Assembly: GCA_000949895.1 (NCBI GenBank)
Contig: JWIT01000010.1
Span: 62,001-126,000 of the forward strand
DNA from: Agrobacterium arsenijevicii
Lineage (GTDB): Bacteria > Pseudomonadota > Alphaproteobacteria > Rhizobiales > Rhizobiaceae
Direction of reading: 5' to 3'
Length of the DNA: 64,000 bases
Positions 9,236 through 17,944 of the stretch are shown here, one piece after another. Both the position numbers and the translations under genes were made by a program. Each line of letters starts with the position of its first letter. Position 1 is the stretch's first letter. A model generated the notes under the pieces. It was given only the letters and a program-made list of their open reading frames with translations, ran no database searches and was not told where the DNA came from.

Positions 9236-10306
9236 TCAGGCGACAGGCACGTCGAAGACCTCGCCGGGGCGCATGGGCCGGAAACGGCTCTCCTCTACTC
9301 CCTGCGCCGTAAGTGCTGCCTTCAGCGCGACAAGAGGCGCATCGACGGCCTCATCGGTCAACTGCACCGTGCCCCAATGGTGGCCGCAGACATGCGCGGC
9401 GCCGCAAATCTTCATGCCTTCCACGGCTTCCGCCGGGTTCTGGTGCTGGCCCTTCATGAACCAGCGCGGCTCGTAAGCGCCGAAGGGCAGGTTGGCGAGG
9501 CGGAAATCGCCATGCTTTTTACGGGCAGCCTGATAATTGAGGCCGTCATGAAAGCCGGTGTCGCCGATATGGTAGATCTTGCCATCAGGCGTTTCGATGA
9601 CGAAGGCGGCCCATAGCGCCATGCTCCGGTCGTTCAGGCCGCGCGCGGACCAGTGGTGGCAGGGTTCGAAATGAATTTTGACCGGACCCGCCTCCACGAC
9701 ATCGCCCCAGTCACCCACCTTGATGCGCGCCGCCTCGACGCCGGTGCGGATGATGGCATCATTGCCAAGCGGCGTGACAAAAAGCGGCTTGTGCGCGACA
9801 TGCAGGCGCTTCAGCGTTTCCATGTCCAGATGGTCGTAGTGATTATGCGTCACCAACACCAGATCGATCGGCGGCAAATCCTCAAAACGGATACCGGGCG
9901 GATTGACCCGTTTGGGGCCGGCAAAGCTGAACGGGCTGGTACGCTGCGACCACACCGGATCGATGAGAATATTCAGCCCGGCTGTCTGGATGAGAAAGGA
10001 GGCGTGACCGACGAAGGTAACGCGAATATCCTTGCCGTCGACCCGGGGTTCGGGCTTTGCGAACGGAAAAGGGCTGGGGTAGTTTTCCGGCCATGTAGCA
10101 CGCTCGCCGTTGAAGCGCCATTTCAAAAGGCCCATGAAATTACCGGGCGGTGAGCCGCCGGGATTGAAGAAACGCACCCCGTCAAAATGATCGGAGACCG
10201 GGCCGCTATAATAGGCGCTGGCGTTCGAACGGCGCGCAAACAGGCCGCCACCCGCAAGAGCAAGCAGACCAAGCGCAGAAAAACGAAAGAAGTTTCGACG
10301 TTCCAT
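9236..10306 (-). CDS. Metallo-beta-lactamase-fold hydrolase with Tat-like leader
   Basis: 356 residues from ATG 10306; the frame is open further upstream, but the leader MERRNFFRFSALGLLALAGGG begins here. The twin arginine and hydrophobic stretch suggest Tat export or membrane anchoring. The metal site THNHYDHLD is the HxHxDH signature, with later histidines in HWSARGL and HIGDTGFHDG. The arrangement resembles the NAPE-phospholipase D-like/UlaG-like branch of the superfamily. The substrate cannot be told from sequence. It lies 121 bases downstream of dapF in the same orientation. Confidence 0.85.
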   Translation of the reverse strand: MERRNFFRFSALGLLALAGGGLFARRSNASAYYSGPVSDHFDGVRFFNPGGSPPGNFMGLLKWRFNGERATWPENYPSPFPFAKPEPRVDGKDIRVTFVGHASFLIQTAGLNILIDPVWSQRTSPFSFAGPKRVNPPGIRFEDLPPIDLVLVTHNHYDHLDMETLKRLHVAHKPLFVTPLGNDAIIRTGVEAARIKVGDWGDVVEAGPVKIHFEPCHHWSARGLNDRSMALWAAFVIETPDGKIYHIGDTGFHDGLNYQAARKKHGDFRLANLPFGAYEPRWFMKGQHQNPAEAVEGMKICGAAHVCGHHWGTVQLTDEAVDAPLVALKAALTAQGVEESRFRPMRPGEVFDVPVA

Positions 10307-10633
10307 GGACAAGGTATAGGAAGCCGAACGACGCCGTTCAAGCACTGCCATCGCAGCTTGCGGCCGTTCACGCAAAGATGACAGGGCACGCTTTGCCGCA
10401 TGAAAACCGGTACTGCCTTGACTTTCGCAGCGCTTTCCTGTTTATCGCCGCCAATCAGCTGGCAGTTTCACGACTCCAAGCCGCCGACCGGGACCCGCAA
10501 AGGTATAAAGAGATCCCGGAGGTCAACACCCGACAGCGCGATGCGCCCTCGGGTGCTTTTTGGCTTTGCGTCTTGTTTTTGGCAGCGAAAGCACCGACGT
10601 TTCGGAAACCCCGGAACGAAGAAGGAAGAAACG

Positions 10634-12205
10634 ATGTTTGAAAACCTCCAGGACCGCCTTGGTTCCATTCTGAATGGACTGACCGGCCGTGGCGCGCTGA
10701 CGGAAGCCGATGTTGCTGCCGCCCTGCGCGAGGTTCGCCGTGCGCTTCTGGAAGCGGACGTTGCGCTGGAAGTCGTGCGTTCCTTCACTGACAAGGTGCG
10801 TGAAAAGGCTGTCGGCGCAGCCGTTCTGAAATCCATCAAGCCCGGCCAGATGGTCGTCAAGATCGTGCATGACGAACTTGTCGAGATGCTCGGCACCGAA
10901 GGCGTCTCGATCGACCTGCATGCGGCCGCCCCCGTCGTCATCATGATGGTGGGTCTGCAGGGTTCGGGCAAGACCACGACAACAGGCAAAATCGCCAAGC
11001 GCCTGACCGACCGCGACAAGAAGAAGGTGCTGATGGCATCTCTCGACACGCGTCGTCCGGCCGCACAGGAACAGCTTCGCCAGTTGGGCGTGCAGACCGG
11101 TGTGGACACGCTGCCGGTCATCGCCGGCCAGTCGCCGACCGATATCGCTGCGCGCGCCGTGCAGGCCGCAAAACTCGGCGGCCATGACGTCGTCATTCTC
11201 GATACCGCCGGCCGCACCCACATCGACGAACCCTTGATGCTGGAAATGGCCGACATCAAGAAGAAGTCCAACCCGCATGAAATCCTGCTGGTCGCGGATT
11301 CGCTGACCGGTCAGGACGCCGTCAACCTCGCCCGCAACTTCGATGAGCGCGTCGGCATCACCGGCCTCGTTCTGACCCGTATGGACGGCGACGGACGCGG
11401 CGGTGCTGCGCTTTCCATGCGCGCCGTCACCGGCAAGCCGATCAAGCTGATCGGTATCGGCGAGCGTATGAACGAACTCGACGAGTTCCATCCGCGTCGT
11501 ATCGCCGACCGTATTCTCGGCATGGGCGACATCGTCTCGCTGGTCGAGAAGGCTGCCGAAAACATCGATGCGGAAAAAGCCCGTGCCATGGCCGAGAAGA
11601 TGGCCAAGGGCAAATTCGACCTCAATGATCTCTCCGACCAGCTTGCCCAGATGAAGAAGATGGGCGGCATGGGCGGTATCATGGGGCTGATGCCCGGCAT
11701 GGCCGGCATGAAGGACAAGATGGCTTCCGCTGGCCTCAACGACAAGATGTTCGATCGCCAGATCGCCATCATCTCGTCGATGACCAAGGCGGAACGCGCC
11801 AATCCCGATATTCTGAAGCACAGCCGCAAGAAGCGCATCGCCGCCGGTTCCGGCACCGATGCCGCTGAAATCAACAAGCTGTTGAAGATGCATCGCGGCA
11901 TGGCCGACATGATGAAAGCCATGGGCGGCAAGGGCAAGGGCGGCATCATGAAGCAGATGATGGGCGGCCTTGCGGGCAAGATGGGGCTTGGTGGCATGAT
12001 GGGCGGCGGCATGCCTGACCTGTCGAACATCGACCCGAAGCAGCTCGAAGCGCTTCAGAAACAGGCTGAAGCCTCCGGTCTTGGCAAGCCCGGCGCAATG
12101 CCCGGTCTTGGTGGTCTGCCGGGTGGGTTGCCTGGTCTGGGCGGGACCAAGCTGCCGGGTCTTGGCGGCATGCCGGGCCTGCCCGGCTTCCCGAAAAAGA
12201 AGTGA
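10634..12205 (+). CDS. ffh: Signal recognition particle protein Ffh
   Basis: 523 residues from ATG 10634 (AAGGAAG upstream). The N domain is followed by the GTPase motifs GLQGSGKTTTTGK (about residues 107-119), DTRRPAAQEQL, DTAGRTHIDE and TRMDGDGRGG, then a methionine-rich M domain (about 330-450) that binds 4.5S RNA and signal sequences. A Gly/Leu/Pro-rich tail of about 45 residues (PGLGGLPGG type) extends the C terminus. The frame is open upstream but looks non-coding there. It overlaps or abuts the chorismate mutase gene downstream. Confidence 0.97.
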   Translation: MFENLQDRLGSILNGLTGRGALTEADVAAALREVRRALLEADVALEVVRSFTDKVREKAVGAAVLKSIKPGQMVVKIVHDELVEMLGTEGVSIDLHAAAPVVIMMVGLQGSGKTTTTGKIAKRLTDRDKKKVLMASLDTRRPAAQEQLRQLGVQTGVDTLPVIAGQSPTDIAARAVQAAKLGGHDVVILDTAGRTHIDEPLMLEMADIKKKSNPHEILLVADSLTGQDAVNLARNFDERVGITGLVLTRMDGDGRGGAALSMRAVTGKPIKLIGIGERMNELDEFHPRRIADRILGMGDIVSLVEKAAENIDAEKARAMAEKMAKGKFDLNDLSDQLAQMKKMGGMGGIMGLMPGMAGMKDKMASAGLNDKMFDRQIAIISSMTKAERANPDILKHSRKKRIAAGSGTDAAEINKLLKMHRGMADMMKAMGGKGKGGIMKQMMGGLAGKMGLGGMMGGGMPDLSNIDPKQLEALQKQAEASGLGKPGAMPGLGGLPGGLPGLGGTKLPGLGGMPGLPGFPKKK

Positions 12206-12216
12206 GGGCGACGCCA

Positions 12217-12534
12217 GTGAACAACGCAGAAGTGAAAACCCAGCTTTCCGAATACCGCCAGTCGATCGACAATATCGATGCCGCACTGGTTCACATTCTT
12301 GCCGAACGTTTCCGCTGTACCAAGGCGGTGGGCGTGCTGAAGGCAAAATACAATTTGCCGCCGGCGGACCCGGCGCGCGAGGAATACCAGATCGAACGCC
12401 TTCGCCGTCTGGCGAAGGATGCCAATCTGGACCCGGATTTCGCCGAGAAGTTTCTAAACTTCGTCATCAAGGAAGTCATCCGGCATCATGAAGCAATAGC
12501 CGCCGAACATGGCGGTAATGAAAAGACCGCCTGA
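12217..12534 (+). CDS. Chorismate mutase (AroQ type)
   Basis: 105 residues from GTG 12217, chosen because GAGGG at 12204-12208 sits eight bases upstream; a GTG at 12202 overlapping the ffh stop is an alternative start. The sequence shows the helical AroQ pattern: YRQSIDNIDAALVHILAERF, then RCTKAVGVLKA with the conserved lysine, then NFVIKEVIRHHEAI. It converts chorismate to prephenate for phenylalanine and tyrosine. Its place between ffh and rpsP is a conserved rhizobial arrangement and probably reflects cotranscription. Confidence 0.88.
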   Translation: MNNAEVKTQLSEYRQSIDNIDAALVHILAERFRCTKAVGVLKAKYNLPPADPAREEYQIERLRRLAKDANLDPDFAEKFLNFVIKEVIRHHEAIAAEHGGNEKTA

Positions 12535-12567
12535 CCGGCGGACAAGTTACCTCAAGGAGTAAATAAC

Positions 12568-12945
12568 ATGGCACTTAAAATTCGTCTCGCACGCGGTGGT
12601 TCCAAGAAGCGCCCGTACTACCAGATCGTCGTTGCTGACGCCCGTTCGCCCCGCGACGGCCGTTTCCTCGAGAAGGTCGGTTCCTGGAACCCGATGCTCG
12701 CAAAGGACAACCCGCTGCGCATCGAGCTGAAGGCTGACCTCATCAAGGAATGGATCGCCAAGGGCGCACAGCCGACCGACCGCGTTCTGCGCTTCCTCGC
12801 AGAGGCAGGCCTTGCCGACCGCGCTGCTCGCAGCAACCCGGAAAAGGCACTGCCGGGCAAGCGCGCTCTCGAACGCGTTGCAGAAAAGAAGCAGAAGGCT
12901 GAAGACGCAGCTGCTGCCGCAGCAGAAGCCTCTGCTGCAGAATAA
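12568..12945 (+). CDS. rpsP: 30S ribosomal protein S16
   Basis: 125 residues. The start [40 protein letters not shown] is diagnostic for S16 of alphaproteobacteria. The last 35 residues are an alanine/glutamate/lysine-rich extension common in this class. AAGGAG precedes ATG 12568 at good spacing. A terminator hairpin follows at 12966-13002, so rpsP can end a transcript before rimM. Confidence 0.97.
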   Translation: MALKIRLARGGSKKRPYYQIVVADARSPRDGRFLEKVGSWNPMLAKDNPLRIELKADLIKEWIAKGAQPTDRVLRFLAEAGLADRAARSNPEKALPGKRALERVAEKKQKAEDAAAAAAEASAAE

Positions 12946-12965
12946 TCTGCATTAGAACTTCAAAG

Positions 12966-13002
12966 AACGGGTGGCGTGGTTTTCCATGCTGCCCGTTTTT
13001 TG
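12966..13002 (+). terminator. Terminator after rpsP
   Basis: AACGGGTGGCGTGG pairs with CCATGCTGCCCGTT around a TTTT loop, with two or three mismatches, and is followed by TTTTTTG. It lies 20 bases past the rpsP stop on the plus strand. Confidence 0.75.
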
Positions 13003-13025
13003 TTTATTTTGGCATCAACAAACTT

Positions 13026-13125
13026 TAGAGCGTCAGGAACTATGCTCTAACGTGTTGAATCTGCGTATCGCGCCTTGCGAAAATCGATTCCGATTTTCAC
13101 GCCGATGCTGTAAACCAGACGCAAC
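13026..13125. repeat. Rhizobial intergenic repeat with GAAAATCG palindrome
   Basis: The stretch holds a local inverted repeat GAAAATCG-ATTC-CGATTTTC (13078-13097) within a longer sequence AGAGCGTCAGGAAC...CACGCCGATGCTGTAA. Copies of this type recur between genes in Agrobacterium and Rhizobium genomes, from memory. It sits between the rpsP terminator and rimM and contains no gene. Confidence 0.55.
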
Positions 13126-13149
13126 CAACACCAGAAGACGGACGGCCCG

Positions 13150-13716
13150 ATGGCAAAGCTGGAAAACCCGATACTCATGGCAAAGATCGGCGGCGCACAG
13201 GGATTGCGCGGCGAAGTCCGTGTCAGCACCTATACGGACGAACCGATGGCGCTCGGCGATTATGGCAATCTGGTCAGCGCCGACGGCCGCGTCTTTGAAA
13301 TTCTGGAGGTGCGCGAGGGCAAGAATGTCGTCGTCGTCCGCTTCAGGGGCATCAACGACCGCAATGCGGCGGAAAGCCTGAACGGTCTGGAACTGTTCAT
13401 CGAACGCGACAATCTGCCGGATGACGAACTGGACGACGACGAGTTTTATTATGCCGACCTCGAGGGGCTGGAAGCCGTCGATGCCGAAGGCAAAAGCTAC
13501 GGCGCTGTCAGCGCCGTTTACGATTTCGGCGCGGGTGACCTTCTGGAGCTGAAAGGCGCCGGCCGCCGGCCCGCCCTCATTCCCTTTTCGGAGGCGGCCG
13601 TGCTTGAAATTGATCTGGAAGCGAGACGCATTCTCATCGATCCGATGGCAGCCGGCCTGATCGACAATCCGGACGATAAAGACGAAACCGGCGCATCGCC
13701 TTTCGGCAAGAAATAA
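13150..13716 (+). CDS. rimM: Ribosome maturation factor RimM
   Basis: 188 residues. The N-terminal RimM barrel starts [22 protein letters not shown], and a PRC-barrel follows ([48 protein letters not shown]). RimM binds S19 and helps mature the 30S head. The C-terminal tail is acidic and polar. It lies four bases before trmD, the classical rimM-trmD pairing, after a repeat and the rpsP terminator. Confidence 0.95.
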   Translation: MAKLENPILMAKIGGAQGLRGEVRVSTYTDEPMALGDYGNLVSADGRVFEILEVREGKNVVVVRFRGINDRNAAESLNGLELFIERDNLPDDELDDDEFYYADLEGLEAVDAEGKSYGAVSAVYDFGAGDLLELKGAGRRPALIPFSEAAVLEIDLEARRILIDPMAAGLIDNPDDKDETGASPFGKK

Positions 13717-13720
13717 GGCC

Positions 13721-14425
13721 ATGACGTTCAAGGCTACCGTTCTGACGCTCTACCCGGAAATGTTTCCGGGGCACTTGGGATATTCGCTGGCGGGCAAGGC
13801 GCTGGAACGCGAGCAATGGTCGCTTGAGGCCGTGCAGATTCGTGAATTCGCCACCGACAGGCACAGAAGCGTGGACGACACGCCAGCAGGCGGTGGCGCG
13901 GGCATGGTGCTGAAACCCGACATTCTGGCCGCGGCCATCGACCATGTTTCAGACGGGGATACGCGACCGCGCCTCTTGATGAGCCCGCGCGGCAAGCCGT
14001 TGTCGCAGGACCGCGTGCGTGAACTGGCGGCGGGCGAAGGCGCGATCATCGTCTGTGGCCGTTTCGAAGGCGTCGACCAGCGGGTCATCGATGCCCGCGG
14101 GCTGGAGGAGGTGTCGATCGGCGACTATATCCTCTCCGGCGGCGAGCCGGCGGCCCTGACGCTTCTGGACGCCATTGTGCGCATTCTGCCGGGCGTGATG
14201 GGCAACGATCTTTCCGGCGTTCATGAGAGCTTCGAGGGTGGGCTGCTGGAGCACCCGCATTATACCCGCCCGCAGGTCTGGGAAGGCCGTGACATTCCCC
14301 CCGTTCTCACCTCGGGCAACCACGCCGTTATCGACAAGTGGCGGCACGAGCAGGCACGGGCGCTGACGAAGGAAAGACGGCCCGACCTGCTGGAAAAGGC
14401 CAAGGATCAGGTCGAGGCGAAATAA
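13721..14425 (+). CDS. trmD: tRNA (guanine-N1)-methyltransferase TrmD
   Basis: 234 residues, standard length. It methylates G37 of tRNAs to prevent frameshifting. SPOUT-class knot motifs are visible: [33 protein letters not shown] and [16 protein letters not shown], with the AdoMet site near the trefoil knot. The C-terminal domain includes [13 protein letters not shown]. Its last 19 bases overlap the end of the convergent TauE/SafE gene, so the two transcripts are complementary there. Confidence 0.97.
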   Translation: MTFKATVLTLYPEMFPGHLGYSLAGKALEREQWSLEAVQIREFATDRHRSVDDTPAGGGAGMVLKPDILAAAIDHVSDGDTRPRLLMSPRGKPLSQDRVRELAAGEGAIIVCGRFEGVDQRVIDARGLEEVSIGDYILSGGEPAALTLLDAIVRILPGVMGNDLSGVHESFEGGLLEHPHYTRPQVWEGRDIPPVLTSGNHAVIDKWRHEQARALTKERRPDLLEKAKDQVEAK

Positions 14426-15153
14426 TAGGCCGTCAGCACGAGCCCGACTGCAATGACCAGCCAGCGGATGATCCATTGCGGCACCCGCCTTGCCGTGTGC
14501 ACACCCACATATCCGCCAAGTGCGGCCGCCGGGAACATGATGAGAGCGGCCCACCAGGAAACGACACCGCCGCTGACGAAGATCGTAATGGCGATGACGG
14601 CGATTACCACCGACAACAGGTTCTTCAGCGCATTCAGATGATGATAGCTGCCGCCCGAGGTTATCCCGAGGATGGCCAGCATCATGATACCCATGCCAGC
14701 CCCGAAAAAACCGCCATAGATGGATGCAAGCCCCTGAAAGACAAGGCTCGGAAGATTACCGGGCGAACGCTCGGTACTTGCCTTCGGCCGCAGCCACGGG
14801 CCAGCGGCGAAAACGGCGGTTGCGGCAAGAAGCAGCCACGGCACGAGCTGGCGGAAGGAGGGGTTGTCGAGTGACAACAGCAAAAGCGACCCCGCCAGCC
14901 CACCAACGATGGAGACGGCCGACAGGAGTATCGCCTCACGCCAGTGGGCGCGGATTTCCGGCCCGTAGGCGATCACGGAAGTGACGTAGCCCGGGAACTG
15001 CACGATCGCCGAAGTGGCATTGGCGACAATGGGCGGCAGGCCGGCAAGCGTCATCGCCCCGAAGGTCAGGAAGGTGCCACCACCTGCAATCGCATTGACC
15101 ACGCCCGACAGAAAACCGGTCGCAAACAGCATCAGAATGATAAATACAGACAT
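14407..15153 (-). CDS. TauE/SafE-family sulfite/anion exporter
   Basis: 248 residues from ATG 15153, chosen because GGGAGG stands eight bases upstream; the frame runs further back but without coding character. It has about eight membrane helices and the family motif [28 protein letters not shown] near the start, with a repeat of the small-residue pattern ([12 protein letters not shown]) in the second half. The family moves sulfite, sulfoacetate or other organosulfur anions; the actual substrate is unknown. It is embedded, on the opposite strand, between trmD and rplS. Confidence 0.9.
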   Translation of the reverse strand: MSVFIILMLFATGFLSGVVNAIAGGGTFLTFGAMTLAGLPPIVANATSAIVQFPGYVTSVIAYGPEIRAHWREAILLSAVSIVGGLAGSLLLLSLDNPSFRQLVPWLLLAATAVFAAGPWLRPKASTERSPGNLPSLVFQGLASIYGGFFGAGMGIMMLAILGITSGGSYHHLNALKNLLSVVIAVIAITIFVSGGVVSWWAALIMFPAAALGGYVGVHTARRVPQWIIRWLVIAVGLVLTAYYFAST

Positions 15154-15225
15154 GGCCCCTCCCAAGGTTTTCATGCCATAACCGGGGAAACGCACCTTCG
15201 CAACAGCCGGGACGTCGCGCCTAAT

Positions 15226-15255
15226 TGACAAAATATTGTCATGAAAGGGATGACA
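15226..15255. promoter_or_regulatory. Overlapping TGACA inverted repeats between TauE/SafE and rplS
   Basis: TGACAA-AATA-TTGTCA (15226-15241) is a perfect six-base dyad; its right arm, TGTCAT, is also the left arm of a second dyad with ATGACA at 15250-15255. Three half-sites thus stand in 30 bases, 70-100 bases before the permease start and about 165 before rplS. The layout suggests a protein operator, perhaps for the permease, but no regulator is encoded next to it. Confidence 0.4.
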
Positions 15256-15420
15256 AACGGCGCTACCTCGTGTATGTGCCCGCGTGGAATTGGGGTTTTC
15301 CCCTTTAACCGCAAGCAAAGAATGGCGAACCCGCTCCTGCCGCAAGGCATGGTCTGAAGGCATTGACCGACAGACGAACGTTGAGCGCTCTGGCTGTTTC
15401 AGAAGAAATCAGAGGTTAAC

Positions 15421-15960
15421 ATGACCAATATCATTCAGCAGCTGGAAGCCGAACAGGCTGCCAAGATCGAAGCAAAGCGCACCCTGCCTGAGTTTTCTCC
15501 GGGCGACACGCTGCGCGTCAACGTTCGCGTTACCGAAGGTAACCGTACCCGCGTTCAGGCTTACGAAGGCGTTTGTATTGCCCGTTCCGGCGGTGGCCTT
15601 TCCGAGAGCTTCACCGTTCGCAAGATCTCCTACGGCGAAGGCGTCGAGCGCGTATTCCCGATCTACTCCCCGCTGGTCGAAGGCGTTGAAATCGTTCGCC
15701 GTGGTAAGGTTCGCCGCGCGAAGCTCTACTACCTGCGCGACCGTCGCGGCAAGGCTGCCCGTATCGTTGAAAACACCGGTACGCGCGCCCGCAAGCTGAA
15801 CGAGTCCGAGCGCCAGGCAATTGTCGAAGAAAAGGCACGTCTGGAAGCTGAAAAGGTAGCAGCAGCACAGGCTCTCGCCGCCGAAAAGGCAGCAGCCGAA
15901 GCCGCAGAAGCCAAGGCAGCGGAAGAAGCAGCAAAGGCTGCTGAAACCGCAGCGGAATAA
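15421..15960 (+). CDS. rplS: 50S ribosomal protein L19
   Basis: 179 residues. The core ([68 protein letters not shown]) is typical L19. The last 50 residues are an Ala/Glu/Lys-rich tail, longer than in enterobacteria but usual for rhizobia. L19 sits at the 30S-50S interface. AGAGG precedes the ATG. It has its own upstream region because the permease gene separates it from trmD, and a strong terminator follows. Confidence 0.97.
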   Translation: MTNIIQQLEAEQAAKIEAKRTLPEFSPGDTLRVNVRVTEGNRTRVQAYEGVCIARSGGGLSESFTVRKISYGEGVERVFPIYSPLVEGVEIVRRGKVRRAKLYYLRDRRGKAARIVENTGTRARKLNESERQAIVEEKARLEAEKVAAAQALAAEKAAAEAAEAKAAEEAAKAAETAAE

Positions 15961-15985
15961 GATTTCCATTTCGATGGATCTACGG

Positions 15986-16013
15986 AAAGGCGGTCTTCGG
16001 ACCGCCTTTTTTG
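15986..16013 (+). terminator. Terminator after rplS
   Basis: A perfect ten-base stem AAAGGCGGTC / GACCGCCTTT with a TTCG loop, followed by TTTTG, 25 bases past the rplS stop. This is a textbook intrinsic terminator and isolates the type I secretion locus from ribosomal transcription. Confidence 0.92.
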
Positions 16014-16208
16014 TTGTGCCAACGCGCCATAACAATCAGGTGGACGGCATTACCCCTCGTCTACCCTTCGACCCCGTCTCCATATCGACAGATCAAGATC
16101 AAAGTCGTATTGCTACTTATCTCTTTGCCCAATTTATTTAGAACATTCTCGAATAGCATTGCCTAGTTTCACTTATTGTGCAATTTTCGCGCAGTTTTAG
16201 GTGTTGAT
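16014..16208. other. AT-rich leader of the type I secretion locus
   Basis: The composition changes from GC-rich to AT-rich here. No gene is visible. The end of the stretch has AGGTG about five bases before ATG 16209, a plausible ribosome binding site for the exporter gene. A promoter must lie here, but no box could be placed with confidence. Confidence 0.5.
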
Positions 16209-17944
16209 ATGTTTTTTTTAATTCTTTTTTAGCGAAAAATAAGCGCGCTTTCTTTGCTGTCGGCCTTGCCAGCGCACTCATGAATATTCTCAACCTTTCC
16301 GGCTCACTTTTCATGCTGGAGGTTTATGACCGGATTCTGCCGAGCAAGAGTATTCCTTCTCTTGTCGCTCTGGTTGTTCTGCTGGTTATTCTCTACGCCT
16401 TTCTGGTGGGGTTCGACGCTCTGCGCGGCCGGATATTGGCGCGTATCTCCGACAATATGGACGACGCACTCAATCAGAAACTCTTCAGGGCATCAATCAG
16501 CGCGCCGCTTGCCGCCAATGGCAAGGTGGACGGGCTGCAGATCGTCGGCGATCTCGATCAGATACGCCAGTTCCTGTCCGGGCCGGGGCCTGCAGCTTTC
16601 TTTGATATTCCCTGGTTGCCTATTTATCTGCTGATCTGTTTCGCCTTGCATCCCTGGATCGGCTTTGCCGTGCTTGGTGGCGCTCTGGTCCTTGTCGTGC
16701 TGACACTCATAACCAACTGGCTGACCGAAAGGGCGACCAAGCAGGCCTATACCGTGCGCGGACAGAGAAACGCACTCGTCGGCAGCAGTCAGCGCAATAT
16801 CGAATCCATCAAGACCATGGGCATGATGAACGCGGTGACATCCATGTGGGATGAGCTGCACTCCAACTATCGCGCCGTCACTCTGTCGACATCGGACACG
16901 GCGGGCATGCTCGCCGCAATTTCCCGAACATTCCGCCTGTTGTTGCAGTCAGGCGTGATGGCAATCGGCGCCCTGCTGGTTATCGAGGGGCACGCGTCAG
17001 CGGGTAGCATTATCGCAGGCTCGATCCTCTCGGCAAAGGCGCTGGGCCCTGTCGAACATGCGATTGCAAACTGGCGCAGCTTCATGACTGCGAGACAGGG
17101 CTGGAAGCGTATCAACGAGTTTCTCGAACTCGTGCCGGAACCAACGCAGCCTCTCTCCCTGCCCTCACCGAAATATACCGTGGCTGTTGATCGCGTGACC
17201 GGCGGTCCTCCCAATGGCGCGCGCGATACCGTGGCCGATATTTCCTTCACATTGAATGCGGGCGATGGTCTTGGGATCATTGGCCCCAGCGCCTCCGGTA
17301 AATCCACACTGGCGCGTTTGATAACCGGTATCTGGCCATATGAGCGCGGTTCCGTGCGCTTCGATGGGGCAGCACTAAACCAGTGGGATTTCGACGTTCT
17401 CGGTAAATCCATCGGTTACATGCCCCAGCAGGTGGAGTTGATGCCAGGCACAGTCGCGCAGAATATCGCGCGCTTCGACCGAGACGCGACGGCGGAAGCC
17501 ATCATTGCCGCAGCCAAGGCCGCTCAGGTTCATGATCTGATCCTCAACCTGCCCAACGGTTACGACACCTATATCGGTGACCGTGGAGAGGCATTGTCAG
17601 GCGGGCAAAAACAGCGCATCGGCCTTGCGCGGGCGCTTTTCGGGGAGCCGTTCTTCGTCATTCTCGATGAACCGAACTCCAATCTGGACGGCGAAGGCGA
17701 GGCAGCCCTGCGCAACGCCATTGGCGACATCAGGGCGCGCGGCGGCATCGTCGTCGTCATTGCCCATCGTCCGAGCGCCATCGAAAGCGTCAATCTCGTG
17801 ATGGTGATGAACAACGGCCACGTGCTTCGCTTTGGCACCAAGGAAGAGGTGCTTGCGCAAATCCTGCGACAAAACATCCGCCAGGTGCCCGAAACAGAAG
17901 AAGAAGTACGCAAGCTGGAAAACCGGGTGGGCGAAAATGGCTGA
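16209..17944 (+). pseudogene. Type I secretion ABC exporter (PrtD family), frame broken at T8 near the start
   Basis: The main frame gives 554 residues from ATG 16280, with a membrane domain then an ATPase: Walker A GPSASGKST (about residue 335), LSGGQKQRIGLARAL (about 438) and Walker B FFVILDEPNSNLD. The 24 codons before 16280 in that frame also look like genuine family sequence (AKNKRAFFAVGLASAL) yet contain no start codon and follow a TGA at 16205. ATG 16209, preceded by AGGTG, leads into eight T and is one base out of frame. Nine T would join them into a full-length protein of about 579 residues. Either the gene is broken, it is phase-variable or slippage-corrected, or there is a sequence error. 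ATG 16280 has no ribosome binding site. It pairs with the downstream fusion protein to export the RTX protein. Confidence 0.8.

Noticed and set aside
7769..9616. A 615-codon plus-strand frame across mtaB, dapF and the metallo-hydrolase
   Set aside because: It crosses three well supported minus-strand genes and their gaps and has no family features.
10400..10633. N-terminal extension of ffh back to 10400 and a TTGACT (10418) promoter
   Set aside because: The extension has no Ffh-like sequence, and the -10 candidate (TTTATC) is too weak to report as a promoter.
12202..12216. GTG 12202 overlapping the ffh stop as chorismate mutase start
   Set aside because: GTG 12217 has GAGGG at ideal spacing; the earlier start would put that site inside the gene. 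It cannot be fully excluded.
10523..12346. A 607-codon open frame antisense to ffh
   Set aside because: His/Ala-rich shadow of the methionine/glycine-rich Ffh M domain; no domain or ribosome binding site.
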